A stretch of 64,000 nucleotides of DNA from Chelativorans sp. ZYF759 (GTDB lineage: Bacteria > Pseudomonadota > Alphaproteobacteria > Rhizobiales > Rhizobiaceae), in assembly GCF_012911015.1 (NCBI RefSeq), contig NZ_WVVV01000017.1, positions 1 to 64,000 on the forward strand, in the 5' to 3' direction. The notes below the pieces were generated by a model. That model was not told where the DNA came from. It did not search any database and saw only the letters and a program-made list of their open reading frames with translations. Shown one piece after another: positions 1 to 7,701 of the stretch. The position numbers and the translations under genes are program-made. The stretch's first letter is position 1. Each line of letters begins with the position of its first letter.

Positions 1-1
1 C

Positions 2-118
2 GATGCCAGGGCGGATGTGTTCGATTACATCGAGCGCTTCTACAACCCTCGGCGACGGCACTCGACACTGGGCTATCTGAGCCCCGTCGAGTTCGAGGAG
101 CAAGCTATGTTAGCTTAA
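2..118 (+). CDS. IS3-family transposase, C-terminal end (partial)
   Basis: This is the last 38 codons of an open frame that enters from the left edge. The peptide contains [20 protein letters not shown], the typical end of the integrase-core (DDE) transposase OrfB of IS3-family elements. It would catalyse DNA strand transfer together with an OrfA/OrfAB protein encoded outside the window. The stop TAA is directly followed by what looks like the right terminal inverted repeat, as is usual in this family. Whether the complete element is intact cannot be seen. Confidence 0.85.
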   Translation, partial: DARADVFDYIERFYNPRRRHSTLGYLSPVEFEEQAMLA

Positions 119-225
119 CCTGGTGTCCGAAAAACCGGCAGCAGGCCAGCCTCCCGATCTGCAATATCGATCGCCCCCAGAAGCCGCTCCAGTTGCGCCT
201 TAAGCTTCAGCTTTATTGTGTCCAT
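115..225 (-). pseudogene. Possible 5' remnant of a gene cut by the IS element
   Basis: On the minus strand an ATG at 225 opens a charged, helical-looking peptide (MDTIKLKLKAQLERLLGAID and a few more residues). It runs into the inverted repeat of the IS and stops inside it at 115-117. About 26 codons lie outside the IS. I do not recognise the protein, and no clear ribosome binding site precedes the ATG. It could be the beginning of a gene whose remainder was displaced by the insertion, or a chance frame. Confidence 0.25.
121..148 (+). repeat. Probable right terminal inverted repeat of the IS3-family element
   Basis: The sequence TGGTGTCCGAAAAACCGGCA, continuing to GGCCA at 148, starts 2 bases after the transposase stop. 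On the other strand it reads TGGCCTGCTGCCGGTTTTTC, the style of ends known for IS3-type elements. The left end lies outside the window, so the exact boundary and any target-site duplication cannot be checked. Confidence 0.55.
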
Positions 226-465
226 TCGCCCGCGAAGACTCGGTTAGTACACCGTTGTGGAACGCTGGAAATCGCAACGCAATCGCTCGGGACAGCTCAT
301 AAACAGAGAATCAAGGGAAGCAATTGGGGGAGAGCAAGTTTACGTAGTGCCCTTTAGGTTCGCTGAACCTGATGAGGCGAACGGATGCAGAACATGGGGC
401 CGAAAACGCCCTTTTGCGTAGTGCTCGCTTCCCGGATTTCCTAGGGTTCCAGCCCGGGCCACGAT
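149..465. other. Accessory-looking DNA without a recognisable gene
   Basis: Apart from the short minus-strand frame up to 225, I see no gene between the IS end and the tRNA fragment. There is a small hairpin, AGGTTC-gct-GAACCT, near 356-371. By eye the base composition is lower in GC than the core genes that follow. This is compatible with the end region of an integrated element, but no integrase or excisionase is visible here. Confidence 0.4.
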
Positions 466-511
466 GTTGACATCGTAGGGGTCACAGGTTCAATCCCTGT
501 CACGCCCACCA
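466..511 (+). other. 3' fragment of tRNA-Val(GAC): probable attachment site scar
   Basis: The bases read as the 3' half of a tRNA. The anticodon loop TTGACAT (anticodon GAC at 469-471) is followed by the stem strand CGTAG, the T arm ACAGG-TTCAATC-CCTGT, the acceptor strand CACGCCC, discriminator A and an encoded CCA ending at 511. The matching 5' acceptor strand (GGGCGTG), D arm and 5' anticodon strand are absent upstream, so the piece cannot be a working tRNA. Phage, island and ICE integrases commonly use tRNA 3' ends as attB and leave such a copy at the far end. The IS remnant on its left and core genes on its right fit that reading. Confidence 0.7.
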
Positions 512-765
512 TCCGGCCTTCAAATCACGATTGGCATCTGAAGCGATTCGCCCGAAGGCGAGACGGAGCCGTTAGAATCCGCTTATTTTGTACTTGAAGT
601 TTTGACCACAAGTTGCCTGTACAACTGCGGAATTTTCAATTCACTGCTTCATCCCCTTCAGTGGCATAAAACTGCAATCCGACACCCGTAGGTTCAGACC
701 TGCTCGGTTGATGTCTTGGCGTTCCGGAACCGAGCCCTGACGCCAATCATGCCGGGAGAACAGCG
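512..765. other. Intergenic region before ugd
   Basis: No coding frame here looks real. TTGACC at 602-607 is a possible -35 element but lacks a convincing -10. A small repeat GTTG-cctgta-CAAC lies near 613-626. A purine-rich ribosome binding site (GGGAGAA, about 753-759) serves the ugd start. Confidence 0.4.
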
Positions 766-2145
766 ATGCGCGTTGCGATGGTCGGAACCGGCTATGTCGG
801 TCTTGTTTCGGGCGCCTGCCTCGCCGATCTCGGTCATGAGGTCGTCTGCGTCGACAGAGACGCACAGCGGCTGGCAATGCTGCACGATGGCCGGATCCCG
901 ATTTACGAACCCGGCCTCGATCTGCTGGTCGCTGCGAACGTCGCCAGAGGACGCCTACGCTTCACCGGCGAAATTGGCGACGCGGTAGCTGGGGCCGAAG
1001 TCATCTTCATTGCCGTTGGGACGCCGCCGCGCGAATCCGACGGCCACGCCGCTATGAACTACGTCTATGCGGCCGCATCCGGGATTGCCGCAGCGCTCAC
1101 GGGCTATGCGGTGATCGTGACGAAGTCCACGGTACCGGTGGGGGCCGGCGATGAGGTGGAGCGCATCATCCGTGCCCATCGGCCGGCGGCGGCCTTCGAT
1201 GTCGTGTCGAACCCCGAATTCCTCCGCGAGGGATCGGCGATCGCGGATTTCATGCGCCCTGACAGGGTGGTGATCGGCGTTGGAAGCGAACGCGCGCGCG
1301 GCGTGATGGATCGGCTCTATGCGCCGCTCGCAAGAGACGGCGTTCCGCTTGTCCACTGCGAGCGCCGGACGGCAGAGATCACCAAATATGCGGCCAATGC
1401 GTTCCTGGCGATGAAGATCAGTTTCATCAACGAGATGGCGGATCTTTGCGAGCAGGTTGGCGCCGACATTGAGGAGGTTGCCGAAGGAATCGGGCTCGAC
1501 CGCCGAATCGGGACGGGGTTTCTCAAGGCCGGGCCGGGATATGGCGGCTCGTGTTTTCCCAAGGACACGATGGCGCTCGTGAAGTCTGCGGAAGAGGTGG
1601 GCACGCGACTTCGCCTGGTGGAAGCCACCATCGCCGTCAATGAAAGCCGCAAGCGCGAAATGGGCAATCGTATTATCCGGGCGTGCGATGGCTCCGTGCG
1701 TGGCAAAACCATCTGCCTGCTCGGCCTCACCTTCAAGGCCGACACGGACGACATGCGCGCCGCGCCGGCCCTGGCCATTATCCGCACGCTTCAGGAGCAT
1801 GGCGCATTGGTGACAGCCTATGATCCCGCAGGGATGGGAAAGGCGGCTGCCCTGCTCAAGGATGTGACCTTCGCCACGACTGCATATGAGGCCGCCGCGG
1901 GGGCCGATGCGGTGGCGATCGTGACGGAATGGGACCAGTTTCGGCAGCTGGATCTTTGCCGGTTGGCGGAGGTCGTGCGGGGGTGCGTCCTGGTAGACCT
2001 GCGCAATATCATCAGCGGGGAAGCGGCGGTGGCGGCCGGGTTCCGCCATCTTCCGATTGGGCGGGCGGCGACCTCTCAGGCACTGGCGGATACGGCGGCT
2101 ATCAAGGCCGATCCGATGTGGCAGGGCATGCGCAAGGCTTCATGA
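766..2145 (+). CDS. ugd: UDP-glucose 6-dehydrogenase
   Basis: The 459-residue protein is a full-length member of the UDP-glucose/GDP-mannose dehydrogenase family, which oxidises UDP-glucose twice with NAD+ to UDP-glucuronate for exopolysaccharide and lipid synthesis. The N-terminal Rossmann fingerprint GTGYVGLVSGACLADLGHEV covers residues 7-26. The substrate-binding helix region KYAANAFLAMKISFINEM lies near 207. The active-site segment GPGYGGSCFPKD carries the catalytic cysteine at residue 263. A GGGAGAA ribosome binding site lies 6 bases before ATG 766. Its stop overlaps the end of the convergent transporter gene by 6 bases. It is the first intact chromosomal gene after the tRNA fragment. 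Rhizobial names for the same enzyme include rkpK. Confidence 0.95.
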   Translation: MRVAMVGTGYVGLVSGACLADLGHEVVCVDRDAQRLAMLHDGRIPIYEPGLDLLVAANVARGRLRFTGEIGDAVAGAEVIFIAVGTPPRESDGHAAMNYVYAAASGIAAALTGYAVIVTKSTVPVGAGDEVERIIRAHRPAAAFDVVSNPEFLREGSAIADFMRPDRVVIGVGSERARGVMDRLYAPLARDGVPLVHCERRTAEITKYAANAFLAMKISFINEMADLCEQVGADIEEVAEGIGLDRRIGTGFLKAGPGYGGSCFPKDTMALVKSAEEVGTRLRLVEATIAVNESRKREMGNRIIRACDGSVRGKTICLLGLTFKADTDDMRAAPALAIIRTLQEHGALVTAYDPAGMGKAAALLKDVTFATTAYEAAAGADAVAIVTEWDQFRQLDLCRLAEVVRGCVLVDLRNIISGEAAVAAGFRHLPIGRAATSQALADTAAIKADPMWQGMRKAS

Positions 2146-3072
2146 GGCCTTTCTTTGCCAAGGGCGCCGGAAGATCCGGCCGTCGATCACCAGCAATCCC
2201 AGCAGGATCAGCGCCATCCCGGCCAGTTCGAAGGCCTCAAGGCGCTCCGACAGAAAGAGTGCGCCGAGCAGGATGGCGCTGACCGGTACCAGCAGAGTGA
2301 CCAGCGATGCATTGGTGGCGCCGGCGGAGGCGATGATGGAGAAATAGAGGATGTAGGCGAAGGCGGTCGAGACGAGCGCAAGAGCCAAAACGGCCGCCCA
2401 GACGGGCGCGCTGCCGACAAATAGCGCGGCCGGCCCATAGGCGAACAGGACGATCGGGATCATGATGACGCTGGAGGCAGACAACTGCCCAGTCGCGACA
2501 ATGGCGGGCGGCAGCTTGCGGAAGCGGCGGGCATGAAGTGCGCCTAGCGCATAGGAAAGGGCCGTGCCTATCAGGCAGAGCTTGGCCCATACCGGTCCGC
2601 CCAGGCCCGTCAGCAGGCCGGGGCCGATCATCACCGCCGTTCCGAGAATGCCGAGCAGGATGCCGATCAGTTTTGCGGTGGTGAATTTCTCGTCCTCGGT
2701 CAGGGCGTTGGCGAGGATCACCGTCCAAAAGGGCGTGGTGGCGTTGAGTACAGCCGCCAGGCCGGCGCCGATCTCGGTCTGGCCGAGAAACATGAGCGAA
2801 AATGGAATGACGTTGTTGATGAGGCCCAGCACCAGGAAGCTGCCGGCCAGCGGCAGGGCGAGCGAGAACGAGGGGCCGCGAACGGCAAGATAGATATGCA
2901 GCGCTGCTGCGGCCAGCACGACCCGGAACAGCACCAGCACCAGAGGCGGGATCTCTGCCACCGCTATCGCCGAAAAGAAGAAGGAGCCGCCCCAGAGCAG
3001 CCCGAGCGTAAACAGCATCGTCCAGTCGCGGAGCGACATCTGGGAGGAAGGGGTGGCGGCGGGTTTGGGCAT
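2140..3072 (-). CDS. EamA-family (drug/metabolite transporter superfamily) permease
   Basis: The 310-residue protein is almost wholly hydrophobic, with about ten predicted membrane helices in two EamA repeats, the usual size and layout for this superfamily. It is an inner membrane transporter whose substrate cannot be read from sequence; relatives export amino acids, nucleosides or other small metabolites. The frame stays open far upstream, but that part is antisense to the decarboxylase gene. I place the start at the ATG at 3072 (MPKPAATPSS), just ahead of the first helix; an internal ATG (MSLRDW) is an alternative. It converges on ugd, with the two stop regions overlapping by 6 bases. Confidence 0.85.
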   Translation of the reverse strand: MPKPAATPSSQMSLRDWTMLFTLGLLWGGSFFFSAIAVAEIPPLVLVLFRVVLAAAALHIYLAVRGPSFSLALPLAGSFLVLGLINNVIPFSLMFLGQTEIGAGLAAVLNATTPFWTVILANALTEDEKFTTAKLIGILLGILGTAVMIGPGLLTGLGGPVWAKLCLIGTALSYALGALHARRFRKLPPAIVATGQLSASSVIMIPIVLFAYGPAALFVGSAPVWAAVLALALVSTAFAYILYFSIIASAGATNASLVTLLVPVSAILLGALFLSERLEAFELAGMALILLGLLVIDGRIFRRPWQRKAS

Positions 3073-3204
3073 CGGCACGGGTTGCGATTGCGGGACGCCT
3101 CGTCCTCTATAGATGGCCACTAGAGGAAACCACCCGAATCGGGATCTGGCACAGCGTATGGTGCGTTGTGGGCGGACTGGGGACGGCAGAACCAAGGGAA
3201 CCAC

Positions 3205-4425
3205 ATGCGACGTTACGAAAATGCCCGGCAGGCGGCACTCGACCTTCGGCCCGACGAGCCCGTCTACGGATTTCGTCCGGAGGTTCTCAAAGCGGACGCG
3301 GTCGGCTTCATGGAGAAGTTCCCCGGCAAGACGGCCTATGCGGTCAAGACCAATGGTGAGCCTATGGTCCTGAAGACGCTGGCCGATGCCGGCATCTCGG
3401 CCTTCGACGTCGCGTCGCCGGCAGAATTCGCGGCAGTGCGGGCCGTCGCGCCGGCGGCGGAGATGCTCTACATGCACCCCGTGAAGGCGCAATCCGACAT
3501 CAGGCTGGCGCTGGAGGAGTACGGCATCAGGGCGATCGCGGTCGATCACGAAGACGAGATCGCCAAGCTCAACCGTATGGTGCGCGCGCTCGACATCGAT
3601 CCGGGCTCGATGACGGTCTTCGTTCGCATACAGACCAAGGGCAGCGCTGCTTACGAACTGTCGAAGAAATTCGGTGCCGGCCCGGCGGCAGCCGTCGAGT
3701 TGCTGCGGCGGCTGGACAAGTCGGGATACAGGGTCGGCATCTGCTTCCATGTCGGCAGCCAGATCGAAGACCCCGATACCTACGAGCGTGCCCTGGCTTC
3801 GGCCGACTGGGTGAGAAATCGCGCCGGGGTCAAGATTGCGGCGCTGGACGTAGGCGGTGGCTTTCCCGCCGAATACGGTCACGACCCCAACCGCAAGAAG
3901 CCGGACATGCCGTCGCTGGACGAAATCATGGCCCGGCTGCGCGGCGACATCACCGAATGGGGCTTCGACGACATGCCGCTGGTGGCGGAGCCGGGAAGGG
4001 TGATCGTGGCGCGCGCCTTTTCGCTGATCGTCAGGGTGCTGCTCAGAAAGGGCCGGCGGCTCTACATCAATGACGGCATCTGGGCGTCACTGTCGGATTC
4101 GTGGACCGGGAAGATCACGCTGCCGGCCCGCTTCATTCCCGATCCGGCCATCCGCAACCGAAATGGCGACCGCCAGAAGATCGTGCCGTTCAAAGTCTGC
4201 GGCGCGACCTGCGACAGCGTGGACATCCTGTCGCGGCCTTTCTGGCTGCCGGAGACCGTCGATACGGGCGACTGGATCGAGATCGGGCATATCGGAGCCT
4301 ATTCTCTGTCGCTTAGGACCCGCTTCAATGGGTTTTATCCCGACACGTTCGTCGAGATCACCACGCCCTTCGAGGAGGGTACGCAACCGGAGGGCTTCGC
4401 CAGCCTCGAGACGATGGCGGATTGA
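3205..4425 (+). CDS. Ornithine/lysine decarboxylase, PLP-dependent (alanine-racemase fold)
   Basis: This 406-residue protein belongs to the eukaryotic-type (fold III) decarboxylases that make putrescine from ornithine, and in alphaproteobacteria often also cadaverine from lysine. The PLP lysine is Lys48 in KTAYAVKTNGEP. HVGSQ, DVGGGFPAEY and AEPGR mark the barrel phosphate- and cofactor-binding loops. C332-GAT-C336-DSVD matches the CGPTCDGLD segment of ornithine decarboxylases, whose second cysteine is catalytic. The ATG at 3205 is chosen because an AGGGAA site precedes it and the family-like sequence starts there; an upstream ATG at 3166 is possible. The VOC gene begins right after the stop, suggesting co-transcription. 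Substrate preference (ornithine versus lysine) is not decided by what I see. Confidence 0.88.
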   Translation: MRRYENARQAALDLRPDEPVYGFRPEVLKADAVGFMEKFPGKTAYAVKTNGEPMVLKTLADAGISAFDVASPAEFAAVRAVAPAAEMLYMHPVKAQSDIRLALEEYGIRAIAVDHEDEIAKLNRMVRALDIDPGSMTVFVRIQTKGSAAYELSKKFGAGPAAAVELLRRLDKSGYRVGICFHVGSQIEDPDTYERALASADWVRNRAGVKIAALDVGGGFPAEYGHDPNRKKPDMPSLDEIMARLRGDITEWGFDDMPLVAEPGRVIVARAFSLIVRVLLRKGRRLYINDGIWASLSDSWTGKITLPARFIPDPAIRNRNGDRQKIVPFKVCGATCDSVDILSRPFWLPETVDTGDWIEIGHIGAYSLSLRTRFNGFYPDTFVEITTPFEEGTQPEGFASLETMAD

Positions 4426-4776
4426 ATGAAGGTCAAGCGGATCGTCGCCAACCTCGCCACGCCTGATCTGGCGGCTGCGAGGACCTTCTACCAGGACGTG
4501 CTGGGACTGGATCTCGTCATGGATCTGGGATGGATCAACACCCTGGGAAACGGCGAGCAGATGAGCGTGCAGATCAGCGTAATGTCGGAGGGCGGATCGG
4601 GTACCGCTGTCCCCGACATCTCCGTCGAGGTCGACGACCTGGATGCCGCACTGCGACGGGTGGGCGCGGCCGGCATCGCGGTTGAATACGGACCCACCGA
4701 AGAGCCCTGGGGCGTGCGCCGCTTCTATGTTCGAGATCCCTTTCAACGCCTGATCAACATCGTGTGCCATCTGTGA
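4426..4776 (+). CDS. VOC-family (glyoxalase/bleomycin-resistance fold) protein
   Basis: This 116-residue protein has the single beta-alpha-beta-beta-beta repeat pattern of vicinal-oxygen-chelate proteins. The start FYQDVLGLDLVMDLGW and the end WGVRRFYVRDPFQRLINIV are both typical. Such proteins dimerise and act as metal-dependent lyases, dioxygenases or binding proteins; which one applies cannot be read here. Its ATG directly follows the decarboxylase stop with no gap, so translation is probably coupled. A role linked to polyamine metabolism is only a guess from this position. Confidence 0.8.
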   Translation: MKVKRIVANLATPDLAAARTFYQDVLGLDLVMDLGWINTLGNGEQMSVQISVMSEGGSGTAVPDISVEVDDLDAALRRVGAAGIAVEYGPTEEPWGVRRFYVRDPFQRLINIVCHL

Positions 4777-4895
4777 CGATTTGTTGGGTGCAGCCGCTCC
4801 CGATCAACTTTGGTCTATCCCGTGCAATGTGATTTTGCGAATCGCTGCTTTCATGGCCCGTAGGTGGTGAAGGGCTTTGATTCGGGACCACTGGG

Positions 4896-5396
4896 ATGCG
4901 GAAATCACTCGTCTTCTCGGGGCTGGCGCTGGCCGGCCTGCTCATTGCTACATTTTCTCATGCGCGGTCTCCGGCGGAGGCCTTTCAATCGGTCTTCGGT
5001 CCCTGCCGCGGTGAGACCTGCGTGATCTCTTCCAATCCAGGCGGCAACGTGCGTCAGTTCCTGGCAGCGGCTTCCGAGATACTTCGCGGGGCCAAGCGCA
5101 TGGTGGTGATTGATGGGACGTGTGCCTCGGCATGCGTCATTTTCGCCGACGTGGCGCGAGAACGGGTCTGCATTACGCGGAACGCTCGCTTTGCCTTCCA
5201 CAAGGCGACGGTCTTCAGGGCCGAGCAGGGGCGCTCGGGTGAACACATGCGCGCCGTTGGCCGGCGCGATCCTGTCCATTCCCGCGACATTGCCAGTTGG
5301 GTCCACCGCAATGGCGGGTTCCCGGTCAATGGGATGCGGGTCATGAGCAATCGCGACGCCGGCCAGTTCTGGCGTCGCTGCCAGATCCGCCGCTGA
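4896..5396 (+). CDS. Secreted protein with ClpP/crotonase-like (SDH) fold
   Basis: The 166-residue product starts with a clear signal peptide (hydrophobic core about residues 5-20, likely cleavage after SHA near 23). The mature part resembles periplasmic proteins of the COG3904 type that share the ClpP fold. It has a GTCASACV segment with a candidate nucleophile Ser78 and FHKA with a candidate His102, in the order used by ClpP-like serine proteases. Four cysteines near 37, 42, 76 and 80 could form disulfides in the periplasm. The function is unknown. It lies 76 bases before the preferred start of an ECF sigma factor gene on the same strand. Confidence 0.7.
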   Translation: MRKSLVFSGLALAGLLIATFSHARSPAEAFQSVFGPCRGETCVISSNPGGNVRQFLAAASEILRGAKRMVVIDGTCASACVIFADVARERVCITRNARFAFHKATVFRAEQGRSGEHMRAVGRRDPVHSRDIASWVHRNGGFPVNGMRVMSNRDAGQFWRRCQIRR

Positions 5397-5472
5397 AGCC
5401 GATTGGCATGGCCGATTGAACCGATCGGCCATTCCCGTCCACCTTGTCTCGAAGCCACAAGGTGACGACAGG

Positions 5473-6027
5473 TTGGAACAGGCACGGACAAGGGCAAAAG
5501 AAAGGGCGTTCGACGATTATCTCGTCGCGTCCTCCAGGCTCGGCGACGCCAAGGCCTTTGCGCTCTTGGTACGGCGATGGAACGGCCGGTTGATTGCCCA
5601 TGCCTGGCGCCTTCTGGGCAATCGCGATGACGCACGGGAAGCAGTCCAAGAGGCCTGGACGGAAATCCTGAGTGGGCTAGCCGGCCTTCATGATGCCCGA
5701 GCCTTTCCGGCATGGGCCTACCGCATTGTCTCGCGTCGCTGCGCCCGGCAGATCGGTCAGGCGCAGGCCCGAAGGCGCTTGGCGGAGACAATAGCCAACC
5801 AACCCGAAATCCCGGCGGCAGAAGCCGTGGCCGCCAACGACATCGATCGGCTTCGTGTAGCGATCCGTGGCCTACCGGCAGCCCAGCGCGCTGCCGTCGC
5901 GCTCTTCCACCTGGAAGAGATGAGCGTGGCCGAGGTGGCGGTTGCGCTCGGCGTGCCTGCCGGCACGGTCAAGACGCGGCTCATGCATGCACGCGAGAAG
6001 CTGCGCAAGGTTCTGCAAGGAGAATGA
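5473..6027 (+). CDS. ECF-type RNA polymerase sigma factor
   Basis: This is a small sigma-70 family protein (184 residues from this start) with only regions 2 and 4. Region 2 runs from about FDDYLVASSRLGDAKAF through DDAREAVQEAWTEIL and AWAYRIVSRRCARQI. Region 4 has the helix-turn-helix SVAEVAVALGVPAGTVKTRL near the end. It should direct RNA polymerase to a small regulon. I prefer the TTG at 5473, which has an AAGGTGA site 7 bases ahead; an in-frame TTG at 5416 would add 19 residues but has no visible ribosome binding site. The downstream membrane protein gene starts 2 bases after the stop, the arrangement expected for a sigma factor and its partner. No classical zinc-binding anti-sigma protein is adjacent. 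Confidence 0.88.
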   Translation: MEQARTRAKERAFDDYLVASSRLGDAKAFALLVRRWNGRLIAHAWRLLGNRDDAREAVQEAWTEILSGLAGLHDARAFPAWAYRIVSRRCARQIGQAQARRRLAETIANQPEIPAAEAVAANDIDRLRVAIRGLPAAQRAAVALFHLEEMSVAEVAVALGVPAGTVKTRLMHAREKLRKVLQGE

Positions 6028-6029
6028 CG

Positions 6030-6413
6030 ATGAGAGACATAGACAGAATGATCGATGAGGCGATCTATGAGGAGGAAGGCGAACTGCTGCGCCAGATCGG
6101 CGAGGAGCCAGGCTTCTTTTCCCAGTTTTTCAGTGTCTTCGGAGGGCGCACGGGATGGGTCAACGTGCTGCTCATGGTGGTGCAGACGGTGCTTTTCGTG
6201 GCCGGCGTGTGGGCGGCCTGGATGTTCTTTGCTGCCGCTGATCCCGTCTCCCAGTTACGCTTCGGCCTGCCGGCGGCGGTGCTCCTGCTCATGGCGCTGA
6301 TGCTGAAAATGATGGTGTGGCCTGCGTTCCAGACCAACCGCTTGCTGCGCGAGATGAAGCTGATCCAGCTCCAGCTCGCGCGCAGGGGCGATGTAGAAGG
6401 CTCCAGCAAGTAG
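6030..6413 (+). CDS. DUF6768-type membrane protein, likely partner of the ECF sigma factor
   Basis: The 127-residue protein has an acidic N-terminal segment (EAIYEEEGELLRQIGEEPGF), two membrane helices at about residues 47-65 and 75-95, and a basic cytoplasmic tail. This layout matches DUF6768 proteins, which are regularly encoded after ECF sigma factors in alphaproteobacteria. A role in controlling that sigma factor is inferred from context only. An ATG at 6024 overlaps the sigma stop, but the AAGGAG at 6017-6022 would then be 1 base away; it sits 7 bases from the ATG at 6030, which I therefore choose. Confidence 0.75.
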   Translation: MRDIDRMIDEAIYEEEGELLRQIGEEPGFFSQFFSVFGGRTGWVNVLLMVVQTVLFVAGVWAAWMFFAAADPVSQLRFGLPAAVLLLMALMLKMMVWPAFQTNRLLREMKLIQLQLARRGDVEGSSK

Positions 6414-6434
6414 ACGGTACGGCGTCAGAAGACC

Positions 6435-7619
6435 CTAGAGCCGTGACATCAGCGCCGGCGTCGGCCAGCCGTCGACCGGCAGGCCCAGCCGGATCTGTTC
6501 CTGGCGCACAGCTTCGCGAGTCATCACGCCCAGAATGCCGTCCGCGCCGCCGACGTCGTAGCCGAGCCCTTCCAGCCTGCGCTGCAACTGGATCATCTGA
6601 TCGCGGTCGAGGCCGGCTTCGGGGCTGCGTCGGTCAAAGGCGGGCGCGCCGGCAAGGCGGGTTGCCAGGTGCCCGGCGGTCAGCGTGTAGATGAAGGACT
6701 GGTTCCACTCGAGATAGACGTCGAAATTCGGGTAGAGCAGGAAGGCCGGGCCGCGATGGCCCTGCGGCAGGGCGAGGCCCGCAGCCGGGCGGCTCGCATC
6801 GAGCGGGCTACCATCATGACGCGTCACGCCCCATTCGGCCCACTGCGAGATCGGCAGCCGATTGGATCGACCGGTTTCCTCCCACGGCAGGTTGGCGGGA
6901 AGGCGGACTTCCTCCATCCAGGGTTCGCCGGGGCGCCAGCCGCGATAGCGGATCTTGTTGGCGGTGGTGAGGATGACATCGGGCACCGAGCGGCGGATGT
7001 CGACACGCCCGTCGCCATCACCGTCGACTCCGAGATTGCGGATGTCGCGCGGCAGCATCTGTGTCTGGCCGATCTCGCCGGCCCAGGCCCCCTGCACGTC
7101 GGCGGGCAGCGCGCCTTCATCGATCAGCTGCAGCAGCGGCACGACGTGGGGCCGGAAGAGCTCGGGCCGCCGGCAATCATGGGCAAGCGTCACCAAGGCG
7201 TTCAGGGTGTTGAAGTCGCCCTGCACGGCGCCGAAATCGGTTTCGAGCGCCCAAAAGGCCGTAATGACCGCACCGGGCACGCCATATTCGCGCTCGGCGC
7301 GCTGAAACAGGTCGGCGTGCTGTTGCAGCAACTGCCTGCCGCGTTGCAGGCGATCGTTGCTGATCATGCGGCCGGAGAACTCTGTGAAGGTCTGCGAGAA
7401 GACGCGCTGGCCGCGATCACGTTGCAGAACGCGATCATCGATGCGGGCATTGGCGAATGCCTGCAGACCGCGCTGGCCGACGCCTTCGGCACGCGCTTCC
7501 TGTTCGATCTGCGCTTTCCATTCACCAAAATTGCCGCCGCATTGCTGGGCCAGCGCTGGGGAGGCCATGGCCAGAACGGCCGCCACTGTCGCAAATCCAG
7601 CCAAAAATCTCATCCGCAC
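6435..7619 (-). CDS. Lytic murein transglycosylase, MltB type (GH103) with peptidoglycan-binding domain
   Basis: The 394-residue protein has a signal peptide (residues 1-24, ending ALAQQ), a GH103 catalytic domain and a C-terminal PG_binding_1 domain from about residue 335. The catalytic glutamate is Glu126 in AFWALETDFG; EIGQTQMLPRDIRNLGVDGD is also characteristic. It cleaves glycan strands of peptidoglycan to 1,6-anhydro-muropeptides in the periplasm. No lipobox is seen, so unlike E. coli MltB it is probably soluble. A second Met two codons in is an equally possible start. It is followed on the same strand side by the GH25 gene, another wall-cleaving enzyme. Confidence 0.9.
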   Translation of the reverse strand: MRMRFLAGFATVAAVLAMASPALAQQCGGNFGEWKAQIEQEARAEGVGQRGLQAFANARIDDRVLQRDRGQRVFSQTFTEFSGRMISNDRLQRGRQLLQQHADLFQRAEREYGVPGAVITAFWALETDFGAVQGDFNTLNALVTLAHDCRRPELFRPHVVPLLQLIDEGALPADVQGAWAGEIGQTQMLPRDIRNLGVDGDGDGRVDIRRSVPDVILTTANKIRYRGWRPGEPWMEEVRLPANLPWEETGRSNRLPISQWAEWGVTRHDGSPLDASRPAAGLALPQGHRGPAFLLYPNFDVYLEWNQSFIYTLTAGHLATRLAGAPAFDRRSPEAGLDRDQMIQLQRRLEGLGYDVGGADGILGVMTREAVRQEQIRLGLPVDGWPTPALMSRL

Positions 7620-7701
7620 GCTCCGATGGTTGGGAAGTTGTCCTATCTAGCGCTAACAGTCGCGAAAAACAGGCGCAAATTGGGCGCTCGGTCCGCGGAT
7701 T

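Noticed and set aside
437-511. A complete functional tRNA-Val gene
   Set aside because: The region where the 5' acceptor strand, D arm and 5' anticodon strand should be (437-465) does not pair or match; only the 3' half is present.
3073-3882. N-terminal extension of the EamA transporter on the minus strand
   Set aside because: The frame is open but lies antisense to the decarboxylase gene, is rich in His/Arg/Asp unlike a membrane protein, and the first helix begins right after the ATG at 3072.
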